Position numbers and translations under genes: made by a program | Part shown: positions 31,912-44,902 of the stretch, in pieces | Layout: every line of letters begins with the position of its first letter | Numbering within the stretch: position 1 is the first letter of the stretch | The notes under the pieces: model-generated | Seen by the model: the letters and a program-made list of their open reading frames with translations, nothing else | The model's database searches: none | What the model was told of the DNA's origin: nothing | NCBI RefSeq assembly: GCF_003573695.1 | Contig: NC_039365.1 | Location: forward strand, 85,353,089 to 85,417,088 | DNA: 64,000 nucleotides | Direction: 5' to 3' | Source: Papaver somniferum | Taxonomy: Eukaryota > Streptophyta > Magnoliopsida > Ranunculales > Papaveraceae

Positions 31912-34391
31912 CAGGGACGGCCCTCCCCTTAAAACAAGGAAAGCCTTGCTTGAGGCCACGAGTTGGAGGGGGGCACAAAAAGGATTTAGTCCAAGTTACT
32001 AGTATAAAATACGTATTGTGCAACTCTCGATTCAAAACTAAAGCTCAAAACTATATACTAGCAGAACAAATGAAAAATAAAAAACGATAAAGAGAGACGG
32101 GAGGATATGGGAGCTGGAGTCCCTTGTTATTCAGCTTCTATTATTTTTTCTTAAGTTCTGTTACATGAAAATGGAGAGAATACACGGCTATTTATAGCCT
32201 CGGGAAGATAGACATGTTTACACTTTTACTTTGCTTAACCATTAAGATGTTTGAAACTTATCCTAATAGAGTCCGTTTTTCGGTTAATATATGTCATGCG
32301 TTCCGAACCATTTCCATAGTGCATAAAAGAGATACAACTCTTAGTTGTTAGACACCAACTCTTGATTGACATGTTAATGAAGTTTTAGTTAATACTTTGA
32401 AGCAACATTTCTAAATTTTTCCTTTTACCATCAGTTTCGAATGTCCTGTTGGCTCACCAGTATCAAGCATGCGTTAATGGGGTACAAAAAAAAAATGGGA
32501 TTTTTAATAAACTGCCACACTTGCAAATCCCGATTCAAGAAAATGCCACCGTTTTTTCCAGAGTTTATTAAATGCCACAACCGTTAGATATTCTGTCAGG
32601 GCCCACTAACTCGGTCTATAATCATTGAAAAAGTCAATACAACGTGTCAACATTACCTAACTACTCTTGAATTCGGGTTGGTCCAAACTCGACAATGACT
32701 CACACTATTAGGTCGATTTGAATCAGTCACAAGAAGCAACATTACTTAACTACACTTGAATTCTCTTTCTCTTTCCTTTCTTCTCTTCCTTCTCCTTCTT
32801 CTTTTTCTCCGGCGTTCCAGAGATGAAATCTCTGTTGAGAAAACCTTGCAAAAAATTAGTGAAACCAATCAACCGAGTGTGGTGCTGATGAGTTCATAGT
32901 TGGGTTTGGTTAGAATCCACGATTGAGTTGAAGCGAAGTGTTTCTGTGAAGGTTAGAGTTTGATGTTGAGTTTATTTGGAATTGATAAGCTAAACGGGAT
33001 GTTAACAGATGAAGATCAAAGGGTTATTGCTAAATTGAAGTTGTAGTATTGTCTTGAAGAAGAATTGAGATGTTAATGAAATTGTGAAGAAATTAGGGTT
33101 CCTGAAATGAATTTCGAGATTCAATTAAGGGTGAATAAGAAGGAATTAAAGGATGGGTTGAATAGATTGGAAGATTTTGATGGATGAATTGAGTTTGATT
33201 GAGAGAATATAATATTTGGGAATTGAATTAGGGTTGGTTAAAAACTGATGTTGATGGATGAACTGAATTGAGGGTTTAGATGATTAATTGGAGGTGGGTT
33301 TGATCTGAATTGAGAGTTACGGTTGGAGACTAGCTTAAGTTCAATAGTTAGAGTTTGTATTTGGAACTCAGATGAATTATGAAGTTATCTGGGATGAACT
33401 GGCTGGTGCTTGAGTAAATGAGTTTGAGGTAATTGTTATTCTCTATGAACTTTGTTTAAGTTACGCAGTTTTGTTGTTGAATTTATGGACGTATCTATAA
33501 ACAGTGAATTGAGATGGATAAGATGAGTATGGTGGTTATGACATGAAGCCATGATTACAGTTTAGAATTTAGGGTTTGAATGTATGTTGTTGGTGTTGTC
33601 TATGCAGATGGAAGCACTGGTGGAATTGAGATTTAACAGAAGGAAAGACAAATTTGAATCTCCTGTTGTTGTTGACTGATCGAATGGACATTAATCTCAC
33701 TGCCATGGAATGAATGGGTCTGTGATAAAGAGGGGTTTTGAGTTGAGTAGTGATTCATAGGCATGGTCCTAGTAGTGTTGTGAGATGATTGTGCTGTGAA
33801 TGTGTTTGAGTTTGAGTTATGGGTTGCAGAGAAGAATTTAGGGCTCAAGATAGAAATTGAATGTGTTTGTGTTAGATTGAATCATTGCAGGGACACGATA
33901 AGTTTATTGGATGTTAGAGAACTGAAAAGAATGAAGCAGCGATGGAAGTATAGATGAATGTTAGGAATTTGCAGGGAAACTGGCTGAAATTTGCCTGAGA
34001 AAAGCGCAGAAAACAGCTGAAACTCGATCTAATCTTTGTTATGTTGAATCAACTCAGTACCGGCGATGGCTTATTCTGGTTAGCACGATGACCGATCCAA
34101 CTAGCCAACTCAGACCGGCAATGACTTACACTGTTCAAAATAAGGAATGGGTTTGGTGAGTTGGTGACAGATTTGAGGGTGTATATGTCTTTTACTAAGC
34201 TGGATAAATGCCACCTATGCACTAACTGATGGCAACAAATTTTTTTGGATGGAAAAGGTCAAACGTGTGGCATTAAATAAACTCTGAAAAAAACGGTGGC
34301 ATTTTCTTAAACTGCAAATTGGAAGTGTGACACTTTATTAAAATCCCCAAAAAAATTGCATTAGGCCACAAAAATCGCAGAACTGGCCCTG
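31912..34391. mobile_element. hAT-type DNA element containing a nested MULE
   Basis: The left end CAGGGACGGCCCT and the inverted right end CAGGGCCAGTTCT resemble hAT terminal repeats. They are flanked by 8-bp sequences GATGTGGA (31904-31911) and AATGTGGA (34392-34399), one mismatch apart. Eight bases is the hAT duplication size. No transposase is visible. Most of its length is the nested MULE. Its right end is only 270 bp upstream of the HEATR6-like start codon. Confidence 0.75.
32497..34347. mobile_element. Non-autonomous Mutator-like element (1851 bp)
   Basis: Terminal inverted repeats of about 86-89 bp (32497-32585 and 34262-34347) begin GGGATTTTTAATAAA and GGGATTTTAATAAA and share 'AAGAAAATGCCACCGTTTTT'. 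The 9-bp flanks are AAAAAAAAT (32488-32496) and CAAAAAAAT (34348-34356). The interior has no transposase. A CT-rich tract at 32765-32812 and repeated 'gaattgag/gaattagggtt' words fill it. Confidence 0.85.
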
Positions 34392-34399
34392 AATGTGGA

Positions 34400-34661
34400 T
34401 GAGGTGAAAACCGGTCCATTCCGACCCATGCTCAGTCGGCATCGTATGCTCTCCCAATTGCCCCTTTTTAACTTGCCGACTCCAAGAGCTTACCTGATGG
34501 CAACAGATTTTTAAGGGCACCCCGCATTCGGTTTTTTACCTCCCGCCACTGGTTCCATGATATGTTACTTTTCCTCTTTTGGTGACTGACAAATGAATCC
34601 ATGGGGTTTTCTCCTCTTCTCGTTGCTTTCAAATTGAAACCCTAAACTTCGAAGACTGGTG
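34400..34661 (+). promoter_or_regulatory. Proximal promoter / 5' UTR of the HEATR6-like gene, with telo-box
   Basis: Only about 260 bp separate the hAT end from the start codon. AAACCCTAAA at 34637-34646 is a telo-box, an element common near the start of housekeeping plant genes, 16 bp before the ATG. A CT-rich stretch precedes it (34610-34630). No convincing TATA box is visible, consistent with a TATA-less, broadly expressed gene (inference). Confidence 0.5.
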
Positions 34662-37600
34662 ATGATGACTACGACTACTGCAAATCCAGTGAGATCATGG
34701 AGAACGGAATTTCTTACCTTAAGAGACGAAACCCTAACTTCTCCTCCTCAAACATCTCTCTCTTCTCTCCTTCAAAATCTCGTTTTCTCTCACTCTCATA
34801 GCTTAATGGAAGCTTTAAAAGATCTTTCATCTAATGAGGTATAGACAGTCGTATCTTTTTTTTTATCTCCCTTAATGTAAAATTGATTTATGTTATTCTT
34901 ATTTTACTATATTTCTGTTTTAGGTTACCTCGGATATAAAGCTTCTAGTGGAATTAGCCAAGAATAGCGACGAAAATGTGACCGATATATATGTTCATAC
35001 CTGTCATTTGGTAATCCCACCTTTTCATTTACCTTCACTTTTTTTGTTTTGTTTTTTGAAGCATTACCTTTACTTATTAGTACTCTTTAACTGTTTGTCT
35101 TAATAAAGAGCTCAAATTTAGTACTAATGCTCCCCTTTCTGGTAATTTTTTTGTTTGCGACTTGGTAATATTGAATTCACTCTGTCATATTGAATTCTTA
35201 TTGTTTTGTATGTTTAATGCTGAATTTCAATGTGCTTACTTGAGTTTGAAATGATGAATGTAGATTCATGGTGTTATTAGTAGGGTCACCCTGGAAATCA
35301 ATTCATCATTTTGGTCTATTATGCTGGATTTTCTTGGAAAGGTACTGCAGCACTTTCTTGGTAAATCAGATTCTCAAATAGTTTCACCAGGGAATGCCGT
35401 TAGATTGAAGGCAAGTATGGAGATTGTACATATTCTGAGGTCAGTTGTCATCATTTCCACCATAATGTTAGGTCCTAAAATTTGTTTTCACGTTCTTCAG
35501 CCATCCTATATCTGGTTTGGTTCTTGAGTTTTTGTTGAGTTCAAAGAAGATTCTGTTGAGCATGTGTGGAAGTTTCTGTTGATTTGGGGGTTTCAAATGG
35601 TTTTCCACCTTCAATTTTTTTTAACTTTTTTTAGTGAGAAACATGGATAAACGAAGAAAAATAAAAGGGTATAAGAGAATGTTATAAATATGAGGATGTG
35701 AATGGCAGAGTTAAAAAGTGGAAGAGTACTAAGTGAATTTAAAGAAACCTCAAACCCATGCTAACTTATTTTATTTTCCATTCAGCTTTTGGTTCTCATG
35801 TTTGTGTTAAACCAGTTCTTGGCACAATGATTTGACAAGAGTCATCTGGTAATTATCCCAGATATTTGGCTGATAGGAATAGCAGAAAGTGTGCACTCCC
35901 TGAAAACACTCAGTTAATTAAGCTCCTGCTCCTAGCCGTTGCATGCTTGCATGCTGAGTTGTTTTCATCACCCTACTCAAATGGGAACCAACGGTATTAT
36001 GTTTCTGATACCGGAAATAAAATCTGCAAATCAAAAAATCCGTGGGAGGTCCATACAGTGGTCTTTGTCATGATTGGGGAAGTACATGCAAGAATGGGAA
36101 CTCCTGTTTCACTAGAGATTTGGCAATTGACTCTTGAGGTATGATCGTTTTCATCAGTGTAAAGTTATATCGCAACTTATGTGAACCTTATGTTTATGTT
36201 TGGTGGGCTAGGGTTTGAGGAAAGTAATGGATTCCTTGGCAGCTAAGAACTCACTTGTGGAAGACAGTCTGATGTCCAGGTACATATTTTTCAGCTTGTA
36301 GAGTACCTTAACAAACTTGCTAATCTAGCTTGAAGCTTACTGACCATAGAATCATGCACTCAATCTGTCAGGTTTTACACATCTCTACTTCAGTGTCTGC
36401 ATTTAGTTCTTTCAGAACCTAAGGTTTCCTTATCAGAGCATGTAAGTTTAGAGTTCTTTCCCAAGATTTAATTTGGAAAAACCAAAATATCTTCTGAAGT
36501 TCTGGTGCTTACTCATTATGATCTGTTCTTGCTTTCAGGTGCCAGGATTTGTAGCAACTTTGCGGATGTTCTTTATGTACGGGTTAACTAATCGACCCTC
36601 TTTAGCTGGTCGAAATACAATCCACAAGGAGTTAAGTTCCGTAACCTTAACCCACAAGACCAGATCGCCAGAATCTACAAAAAATGAATCTGGTCGTTAC
36701 AGACCCCCTCACCTACGCAAAAGGGAGGGAACGAGTAGTACCTCATCGAAATCCTGGGATTCTAGAAGTTTCTCAGACAATGAGACTTCTATGCTTGGTT
36801 TTACGTCATCGGATTCAGAGCACAGTGATAGTGAAGGGTCAGGCAAAGATATGGACTACTTTCAAAGCTCCAAGGCTAGGATCGCTGCTATTATCTGTGT
36901 ACAGGTACCACACTATCCTTCATCAGTCTTGGTAAGAGTATTGATTTCTCACCGTTTCATTGTTGTAGTTATTTATGCTGATTGGTCACGTAGCCTAGGT
37001 TGTGAGAACCTACAGTGTTGGTATCACAGAGATGGGAAAATCATTTAGAAGTAATATGTTCCTCTGGTTTGGAAATTCTTTTATGTTGAATCTTACTAAG
37101 AGCTGATATTTTTATGTCTATTGCCTACTACAAGGATATCTGCCAAGCTGAACCGAAGTCACTTACTTCTCATTGTACAATGCTTCTGCCGACAAGTGAT
37201 GTACTGCATCCCAGGTGAAGTTATTATTTTCGCCGATTTGCTTATTATTTTGTATCTCGGTGTAATCCTTTAACAAAAAGAAAGTATCCTTTTTTTTTTC
37301 TAACTATATCCAGGTTCGTATATGTGCATTCCACAGGAAATATGAAGCAAATCTAATGACATGCTTGTTATTTGATCCTGTTATAAAGGTAAAGGTCCCC
37401 TTTTTCTTCTGCTATACAATTTGTTTGTCTTTGTTTTGCTCCAAACCTTATGTAGACATATATTCCTATTGGTGAAAGGGTCCTGCTTCTTTTTGTGTTT
37501 AAGAAACAAACTACACAGTCTTCTCTGGTGCATGTATCTTACATATCCTACTATGGTGCCTTAGACAAGGATTACTGCTGCCTCAACCTTAGCTACCATT

Positions 37601-40600
37601 TTGAATGGGGTTTCGTCATTCTTTTTACAAGTAGCAGAATACAAGGAGACTACTAAGCGTGGATCATATACTGCACTTTCAAGCTCTCTTGGGCAAATAT
37701 TGATGCAACTTCATACTGGTAAGAGAAAAGGCAGGTCTTTGGTGTGGGATATAAGATTTGCATAGAAAGAAACTGACACTCGAGTTCCTTATAACCTTAG
37801 TTTTTTAAGTTGCGCGTTCATTTAGGTTGTGGTCTTGTAGGTGGATAGTGCAAAGCTCAAGTTTTTATCCTTTCTATAAAATCTATTTTGTGGTGCAGGT
37901 GTTCTCCACATGGTTCAGCATGAAACTCATAGTGGGTTGCTGGCATCCTCTTTTAAAGTTCTCATGCTTTTGATCGCCGCCACCCCGTATGATTCTGTCT
38001 TCTAACAAGTTTTCTTTCCTTATCATTTGGGAATTGACTCTCAGCCAGCATCAATTCTGCTTCATGCTTTTTGTATTTTTTCTTTATTTGGCTCCAAATG
38101 TTGATAACTGTGTCTATTTGCAACTCTGGAGCAGATATGCTAGAATGCCTGGGGATTTGCTGCCATCTGTTGTTTCATGTGTTCAAACAAGGATGATGAA
38201 GGGGTTCCAGTCTAGAACTGATCAGAACGGTCTTATGGTTCGTTCTTTGATATTGGAACTAAGTATGTAGAACTTCAATATGGTGATGCCCAAATTAACT
38301 CCTTTGCTCGGAAATCTCTGATGACAGGTCACTGCTCTAGGTTGCTTGGGGGCAGCTTTTTCCACCTCACCTCCATCATCGCAGCTCAAAGATATACTTC
38401 AAGAAGGAATTTCTGCAGGTTAATCTTTGACATAACTCGCTGTATCTCGTTAGTTTGTGAAATTAACTTTTGAAGATTATGCAGAGTAGAATGTTGTTCA
38501 TTAGCTAAACATTGGAAGTTGTATCATTGATAGGTCATTAGGTGGTAGAGGTTCATATATTTATATATTATAATTGTGTGACTGTGATATAGAGTTTTTT
38601 AGCTGTCAGATGTTTATGACCAACACTTAAGTACAAAAGTCAATCTCTTTCGTGTATTAATGATATAGCATTGGTAACTCGGAAAGATATTCACTCATTT
38701 TTCTGTTGGAAATTACGAAATCCTCTGTGTTTTGAATTTGATGTAAATTGGGACTTGATAATCGATAATAGTTTATAGCAAAATTACTGAAGTGGAAGCT
38801 CAATATATCTTGCCGATGCATTAGTAATTTTGAGATTTTTCATTAGTATCTATCTTTAGAGTTTAATTTCATTGGTGAATTAGTATGACTTGATAGACCT
38901 AATTCATATGTGCTTTAGGTGTAACAGTAGCTGAAGGGAGGCAAAGTGTTCTTGCTATGATATTTCAATTTTCTGAGCGAGTAACGAACCCAACAATAAG
39001 TTTTGAGGCTCTACAGGTAATTGTGTTCCCGTTACAACTCTTCTTTAGCATGGTGATGCGGTCTGCTCTTGTATTTTATTGGAAGACAATTCTCGGTCGT
39101 GAACTAGATTCCTGCCAACTGATCCATATCAGGGTGTATCAACCCAACAATGAAAACACCATCCTGTCTGTTGTGTTTCTTATAAGTGAATCGATAGAAG
39201 AACGGAGTAAAACAGATAGCAATTAAAATGCAAAGTTGGAACATTGGAACGTTAGATAACCGTGTACTCCCCTGCACTAAGTTCAAGTTGATGCAGGTTA
39301 TATGAAAGAAATTCGTTGTGCTCCCAAGTGCTGATTTTCTCTTTACCTCGCCTAGATCGTTCCTCCAACCTTCTACGCAATGAGTACTTTTCGATCGTCC
39401 GCTACATGTTTCCATTCATCATAATTTTCTATGCTTGCCTCCAAATCTAGGAGGGACACCAATCCGAACCTTAGTTCGATACAATGGTAGGTCGAGGTAG
39501 AGGTGGTGGTAGAGGCAATGAAAACCTAACAGATTAGCTGAGCTTAGAATTATGATGGAGAAATATGTCGCGACGCAAATGCTGCAGCGACAGGGACGCC
39601 CAGATTCCCGAATAGAGATACCAGAGGGCCGTCACAACCATTTAGATTCATTGGCTGAAGAAGATGAATGACGGGAAGGCGATGAAAATCCTTCGCTTGC
39701 TGTTTATGAACAACCTGAACATGGCAGACTTGAAAATAAGTTAATTAGAGCTCTTGACTTGATCATCAGAGGGGTGAAATTCAAAGTTTTTGATTTGTGA
39801 ATTTTGAATGCATGCTGAAGATGTTCTAGATTAAGAAGCTAACATTGAGTATCTTCAGCATGCATCTTGTCATTCAAGTCAGAAACTTCTGACTTTAGCT
39901 GAGCTTAGAATCATGATGGAGGAACATGTCGCCACAGTTGCAAATGCTGCAACGACAGGGACACGCGGACTCTCGAAAAGAGGTAGCAGAGAGCCGTTAC
40001 AACTTTAGATTCATTGGCTGGAGTTGCTGAAGAAGATGAATGAAGTCGATGAAGATCCCTCTCTTGCTGTTTATGAACAACTTGAATATGACATGAAAAT
40101 AAGTTAATCAAAGCTCCTGACCTCAACGTCACATGGCTGAAATTAAGTTAGTCAAAGAGATACTCCACCCACTTTTTTTCTTTCAACTACTTTTTAGAAA
40201 TCCAAAGTGGCGAGGTTTCGAAAAACCTAGTAAAAAGGGTGAATTTGTTTCTTGTGTTGAAGATTAGAAAGATGAGTAATCCCTCCTACACTAGGTTGTT
40301 CCTTTCATCTATTCCTTGCTTTATATTCTCCTACCATTTATGTCGATTATCTATTCTCATTAGAATTTGATTCCTTTTTTTTCCAATAGAATATAAACTT
40401 TCAGTTTGATGTATTTTCGTGGCATTTCAAATTCGACAATAATGAGATAGTCAGACCTCTCTTATTTAGATTGAGAAAGGGAGTTGGGTTCCCGTCAATA
40501 GTGCGTTTTTCACACTTTCTTGTGTAAAAACAGTAGCAACAAAGCAAGTAAAACAAATCTGATTTCGAACCAGCCTATCTTCTGTATGGGGCCTTATGCA

Positions 40601-43600
40601 GTGGTTGGAATAGAGACATTTGGTTGTAAATTTCAATGTGGCAGATAGCATTATATATCTGCATTGGCCAATCAATATTGCTTTAGTAACTAACTATTTA
40701 TACTAGAAAGAAACACAAAACTAAGGACTGAAACACCCTTCTAGAGAGTAGTAAACATTCCCAAAATGACAAAAGAAGCACCATAAGCCCCTGCATCCTT
40801 GTTTCTCACTAACACAGATATGTGTGTGACTCAACTATGATGAACTGACCAAGTGCCCTTGTCAATCAACTTAGCGTCTGGTCTGACAAGTTAAACTGGT
40901 GTGTTACGGAAATCAAGCATAGTTAGTAACCCAGAGAAAATTAATTGATTAGATCTGGCCTCTTTAGCATAGCCCAGGACAGCATTTCAACTATATTAAG
41001 CATGACGAAAGCTATGCTTAAATTTTTCTGTTTCTTAATTATTAATCAAGTAAATCTTATGCATATATTCTTTCAGGTCCTCAGGGCTGTGTCACACAAC
41101 TACCCTAACATAATGGTAGCATGTTGGCGACAAGTTTCTGCAATTACATTTGAGTTGCTTAATGTAGCTACTCCTGATGTTCCTATTCCCGAGGGTTTAA
41201 CTACTCTATCAAGGGGAGATGTTGGAATTCCTGCAGGACCTCTCACAGAACGATGCACTATGGCTGCTGTTAAGGTACAAACCCCTTATGACAGTCGTTA
41301 ATAATCTAGAGTTCTCGAAAATTACTTCTTATGTTGATGTGCTATATCAAATACTGCTTTTATGTCAAACTGTCAGATGATATCTATCCTCGTCGTGGCA
41401 TTATAGTTCTTTATATTTCCTCACTACGAAAAATTCCAGGTTTTGGATGAATGCCTGCGGGCAATATCTGGATTTAGAGGAACTGAAGATCTTTTAGATG
41501 ACAGATCACTGGACACCCCATTTACATCTGACAGAACAAGAGTAAAAAAAATTTCATCAGCTCCATCACATGGGCTTGATATTTCTAAATTTGATCATTT
41601 AGCAGATTCTACAGGAAATGAACAGTGGTGTGAAGCAATTGAGAAGCATCTACCACTGATATTACGGCAACGATCCCCAATGGTTTGTCAGATGATTCCC
41701 TTAATTTTTACATTTTACATTCCTGCTCTACTTTTCTGATGCAAATTATTACTGTAGTGTAAGCTTCAGATATTAACCATGTGCTGTAGTTGGGATGTTA
41801 AGATGGTAATTTTCTCATGCTTGTAGGAACCACGTTTAAACTAGAAAATTTATTTATTGTTCTAACTGCTCCTGCCATCAGAGACATGGGGCATATATTT
41901 CAGGAGTGTTCAAATTTTCTCTGACAGTATAACTATGCTTTAAGCACTCAGTACCCAGACTTATCTTGATAGATACCTAGTTTACAATTAATTTTCCTCA
42001 TGTACATTTTAATTGCCTGACAGGTGCGAGCTGCTGCAGTTACTTGTTTTGCAGGTATTACGTCCTATGTTTTCTTCTCGCTTGTGAAGGAAAAACAGGA
42101 TCTTATTCTTTCATCATCTGTAAGTTCAGACAAGTCATTAACTACAGTTCGCTGTAACCTTAGATGTTGGTAGTTTATTGATTACCAAAACTCTTGCTGC
42201 TAAATCTATAGATCAGAATGGCGCTGCATGATGAGGTTGCTTCAGTTAGGTCAGCTGCTTGTCGAGCCATTGGTGTCATAGCATGTTTCCCACAAATCTC
42301 ATATAGGTGGTTATGTGTTTCGTATTTTGTGCGAAATTTGTATTTTTGCTAATTACCAACTCACCATCCAAGTTTTGGTGGGATCTTGAGGCAGTATAAA
42401 CTTAACAGAGGTTTGAATCTTGTAGAACAGAGATCTTGGACACGTTTATCCATGCGTGCGAGAAAAACACTCACGATCCATTAGTCTCGGTATTTTTTTT
42501 TAGTTTCCACACCTTTTCTAGATCTCATAATTAATATTTATCTCCAAGCATCAGGAAAACAAATTCACATGGATAGTTGTATTGCAGGTTCGAATAACAG
42601 CCTCATGGGCTTTGGCAAATATCTGTGATGCACTGCGGCATAGAGTAAGTGATTTGGAAGAGTTTTCTGAAGGTGACTTTTGGGGTACACACTTTTGATT
42701 ATATTTTTTGATTGCTTCAGTTTTGATTTCACTAATCTACTTTCATGTATCCTTGTCTTGGTTTTTTCAAAATTATAGACCTGAGAACTGATTCTCAGCG
42801 AATAGACCTTTTAGCTGACTGTGCTCTGCGGTTGACCAAGGATAATGACAAGGTAAACCACCCAGTCTACCCTATTTTGAAATACGTTACTTCCACCTTA
42901 TTCTAAGGTTCCATACTAAGCTTAACTTCTATTTGTGGTTGGAAGTTAATTGTTTGTTTTTGCCATTAATAGTTACATATTTGAAGTTCAACGAAATACA
43001 TCTTCAGATATCATTTCATATCTATGCAAGTTTTTTCAAATCCAATTTGGAGCTTAAGAAATGTTGTTTGTTTTTACGTATTAGATCAAATCAAATGCTG
43101 TAAGGGCTCTTGGGAATCTGTCGAGATTTGTTAGATTTTCAAAATCAACTACCATACAAAATGGGGCAACGGGTTTTGTGGATTCATCTCTAGCAAAGCC
43201 CAGAGCTGACATGCCCCCTCCAAAAAGTGATCCAATTGCTTGCCACAGTTCACAAGCATCATTTTCCATTTCTGTCTTGGCTCCTTTAGGAGATTCAGAC
43301 TGGTTGGGAAAGATGGTCCAAGCGTTTGTTTCTTGTGTGACTACTGGAAATGTAAAGGTATTCTTATTTTGTACTCTAGTCCTGCGCACCAACTTGTTAA
43401 ATGCTCTTGAAACATAAGTGATTGTGAATCAGAGCTTTTCATCTAATGTACAAGGCCTCTTTTCCGAAAATAAAATAAAATAATCTGGACAAAAAAAAAG
43501 TGCACGGCCCTTTTGATTTTTTCCATCTCTTGTTTACCTGAGAGTTTAAAGATATGCCAAAGGTCCAATGGAATGTCTGTCATGCGCTGAGCAATCTATT

Positions 43601-44902
43601 CTTGAACGAGACATTAAGATTTGAAGATATGGTGTGGTAAGGGTTTGTACCTTCTGTGCACTTTCGTTACTCGAGTGATGTGAAATGGAACCAGAGGATT
43701 AATGTGCACAAGAGGAAAATAAATCTTGTTTCTAATTTATTTATGTCCAAGCTTTCTAAAACAAATTTTCAAAACAGGTGTTGATGATAAAGAATATACC
43801 ATAAATGTTTTTCATGTATAAACACTAATTAACAGTATCTTCAAAAATATTTGTAGGGCTCCTTCTGTTTTCAGTATTCTTCTTCTGCTCGTTCGCGATT
43901 CTTCTAATTATAAGATAAGAATTCATGCTGCTGCTGCATTGGCTGTGCCAGGATCAGTGTCCGGTAGGTTATGGGTGCATGATTTTTTTCTCCTTCTAAG
44001 CTTGTAGTTTTACACTATTTTGGTGCATGTACTGGAATTTTCTTGGTTATTTTAACAAGGGTTTTCTTGTTGAGCACTTCAAGTTGATCTTTCTAGTTGT
44101 CATTGTTTATCCTTATCCCGAAAATGATATTTCTTAGTTCAAATTCATTTTTTATCCGTCTGAGTTTTAGCATTGCGGTTTGTTGTACTGAACCACGATT
44201 CTAATACCATTTCCTTCTGCTCTATTGTGTTTGTGACTACAGATTACGGTAGCTCGTTCTCAGATGTCATTCAAGGTTTAGAACATGTACTTGAAACTCT
44301 AGGTTCAGATCAGATATCAGCAGCGTCAAGTTTCAAATATAGGGATGCACTTGAGAAGCAGGTTTGTAACTTGGAAGGTTGCCTAACACCTTCAGTTATC
44401 AAGGTTCTTTCAGATGTAAACATATTTGGCTTCTATTAATTTCCTTCAATTTGGTTTATGCAGCTTACGTCAACCAATTTGCATGTGCTTGGTCTTGCTT
44501 CATCCACTGAACATCAACCTCTGAAAGAGTTTCTTGTCAAAGTAAGCAATCTATACTGGAATTGTGTAAATTGGTATCTGATCATTTTCTCAAATTTTAG
44601 ACTTTTATACCCTTTTCCCTCCGATATTTACACAGAAAGCATCTTTCCTGGAGGAGTGGCTTAAGTTGGTTTGCTCATCACTAATGGATACAAGTGATCA
44701 GCTGGCTGATGGAGCAACTTCAGCTGAAAATCAAAACGACATTTCCTTGTCATTCATTCAGAAAAAAGAAATGATATCCAGGACTATTAGGTCTTTAATT
44801 GAAGTTTATGAAGGCAGTAACCACGAAGCAATTGCAAAGAGATTTGGAAAGCTGATAGATTGTATATCCAAAGTTGCTCCGGTGGCTTGTTTTTCAGTTT
44901 AA
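34662..44902 (+). CDS. HEATR6-like HEAT/ARM-repeat protein, 27 coding exons
   Basis: Exon ends: 34662-34838, 34924-35010, 35264-35439, 35862-36138, 36212-36279, 36372-36441, 36539-36904, 37135-37214, 37337-37388, 37565-37718, 37899-37986, 38135-38237, 38328-38418, 38919-39016, 41077-41274, 41440-41682, 42024-42119, 42212-42306, 42426-42489, 42588-42672, 42779-42852, 43085-43357, 43563-43636, 43857-43963, 44243-44361, 44464-44541, 44636-44902. All introns are GT-AG; exons sum to 3660 nt (1219 aa), in frame throughout. The start is the first ATG after a telo-box. The protein is an alpha-helical HEAT-repeat scaffold. A Ser/Asp-rich linker (residues ~340-388) precedes the DUF4042-like region (~390-570; SSKARIAAIICVQ). 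C-terminal HEAT repeats include VRAAAVTCFAGI, VRSAACRAIGVIA and VRITASWALANICD. Length and order match animal HEATR6 (about 1180 aa) and its plant homologues. The molecular function of the plant protein is not established; there is no catalytic motif, signal peptide or membrane segment. Apparently intact. Confidence 0.93.
39230..40150 (+). pseudogene. Retroelement debris in intron 14 (duplicated gag-like fragment)
   Basis: ATGGTAGGTCGAGGTAGAGG at 39481 encodes an Arg/Gly-rich start like a Ty3-type gag N-terminus. Downstream, 39536-39760 and 39898-40125 are imperfect direct copies ('agctgagcttagaatcatga', 'gcttgctgtttatgaacaac'), about 360 bp apart. Both are full of stops. No pol, LTR pair or target duplication is visible. 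Intron 14 is 2060 bp, much longer than its neighbours (mostly 80-500 bp), consistent with an insertion. Confidence 0.55.
39808..39865. repeat. 15-bp perfect inverted repeat (hairpin) in intron 14
   Basis: ATGCATGCTGAAGAT (39808-39822) pairs exactly with ATCTTCAGCATGCAT (39851-39865) around a 28-base loop. It lies between the two gag-like copies. Confidence 0.85.

Noticed and set aside
31697..32090. Overlapping frames on both strands around 31700-32090 as genes
   Set aside because: They span the hAT left end and its target duplication and consist of GGAT-rich repeats.
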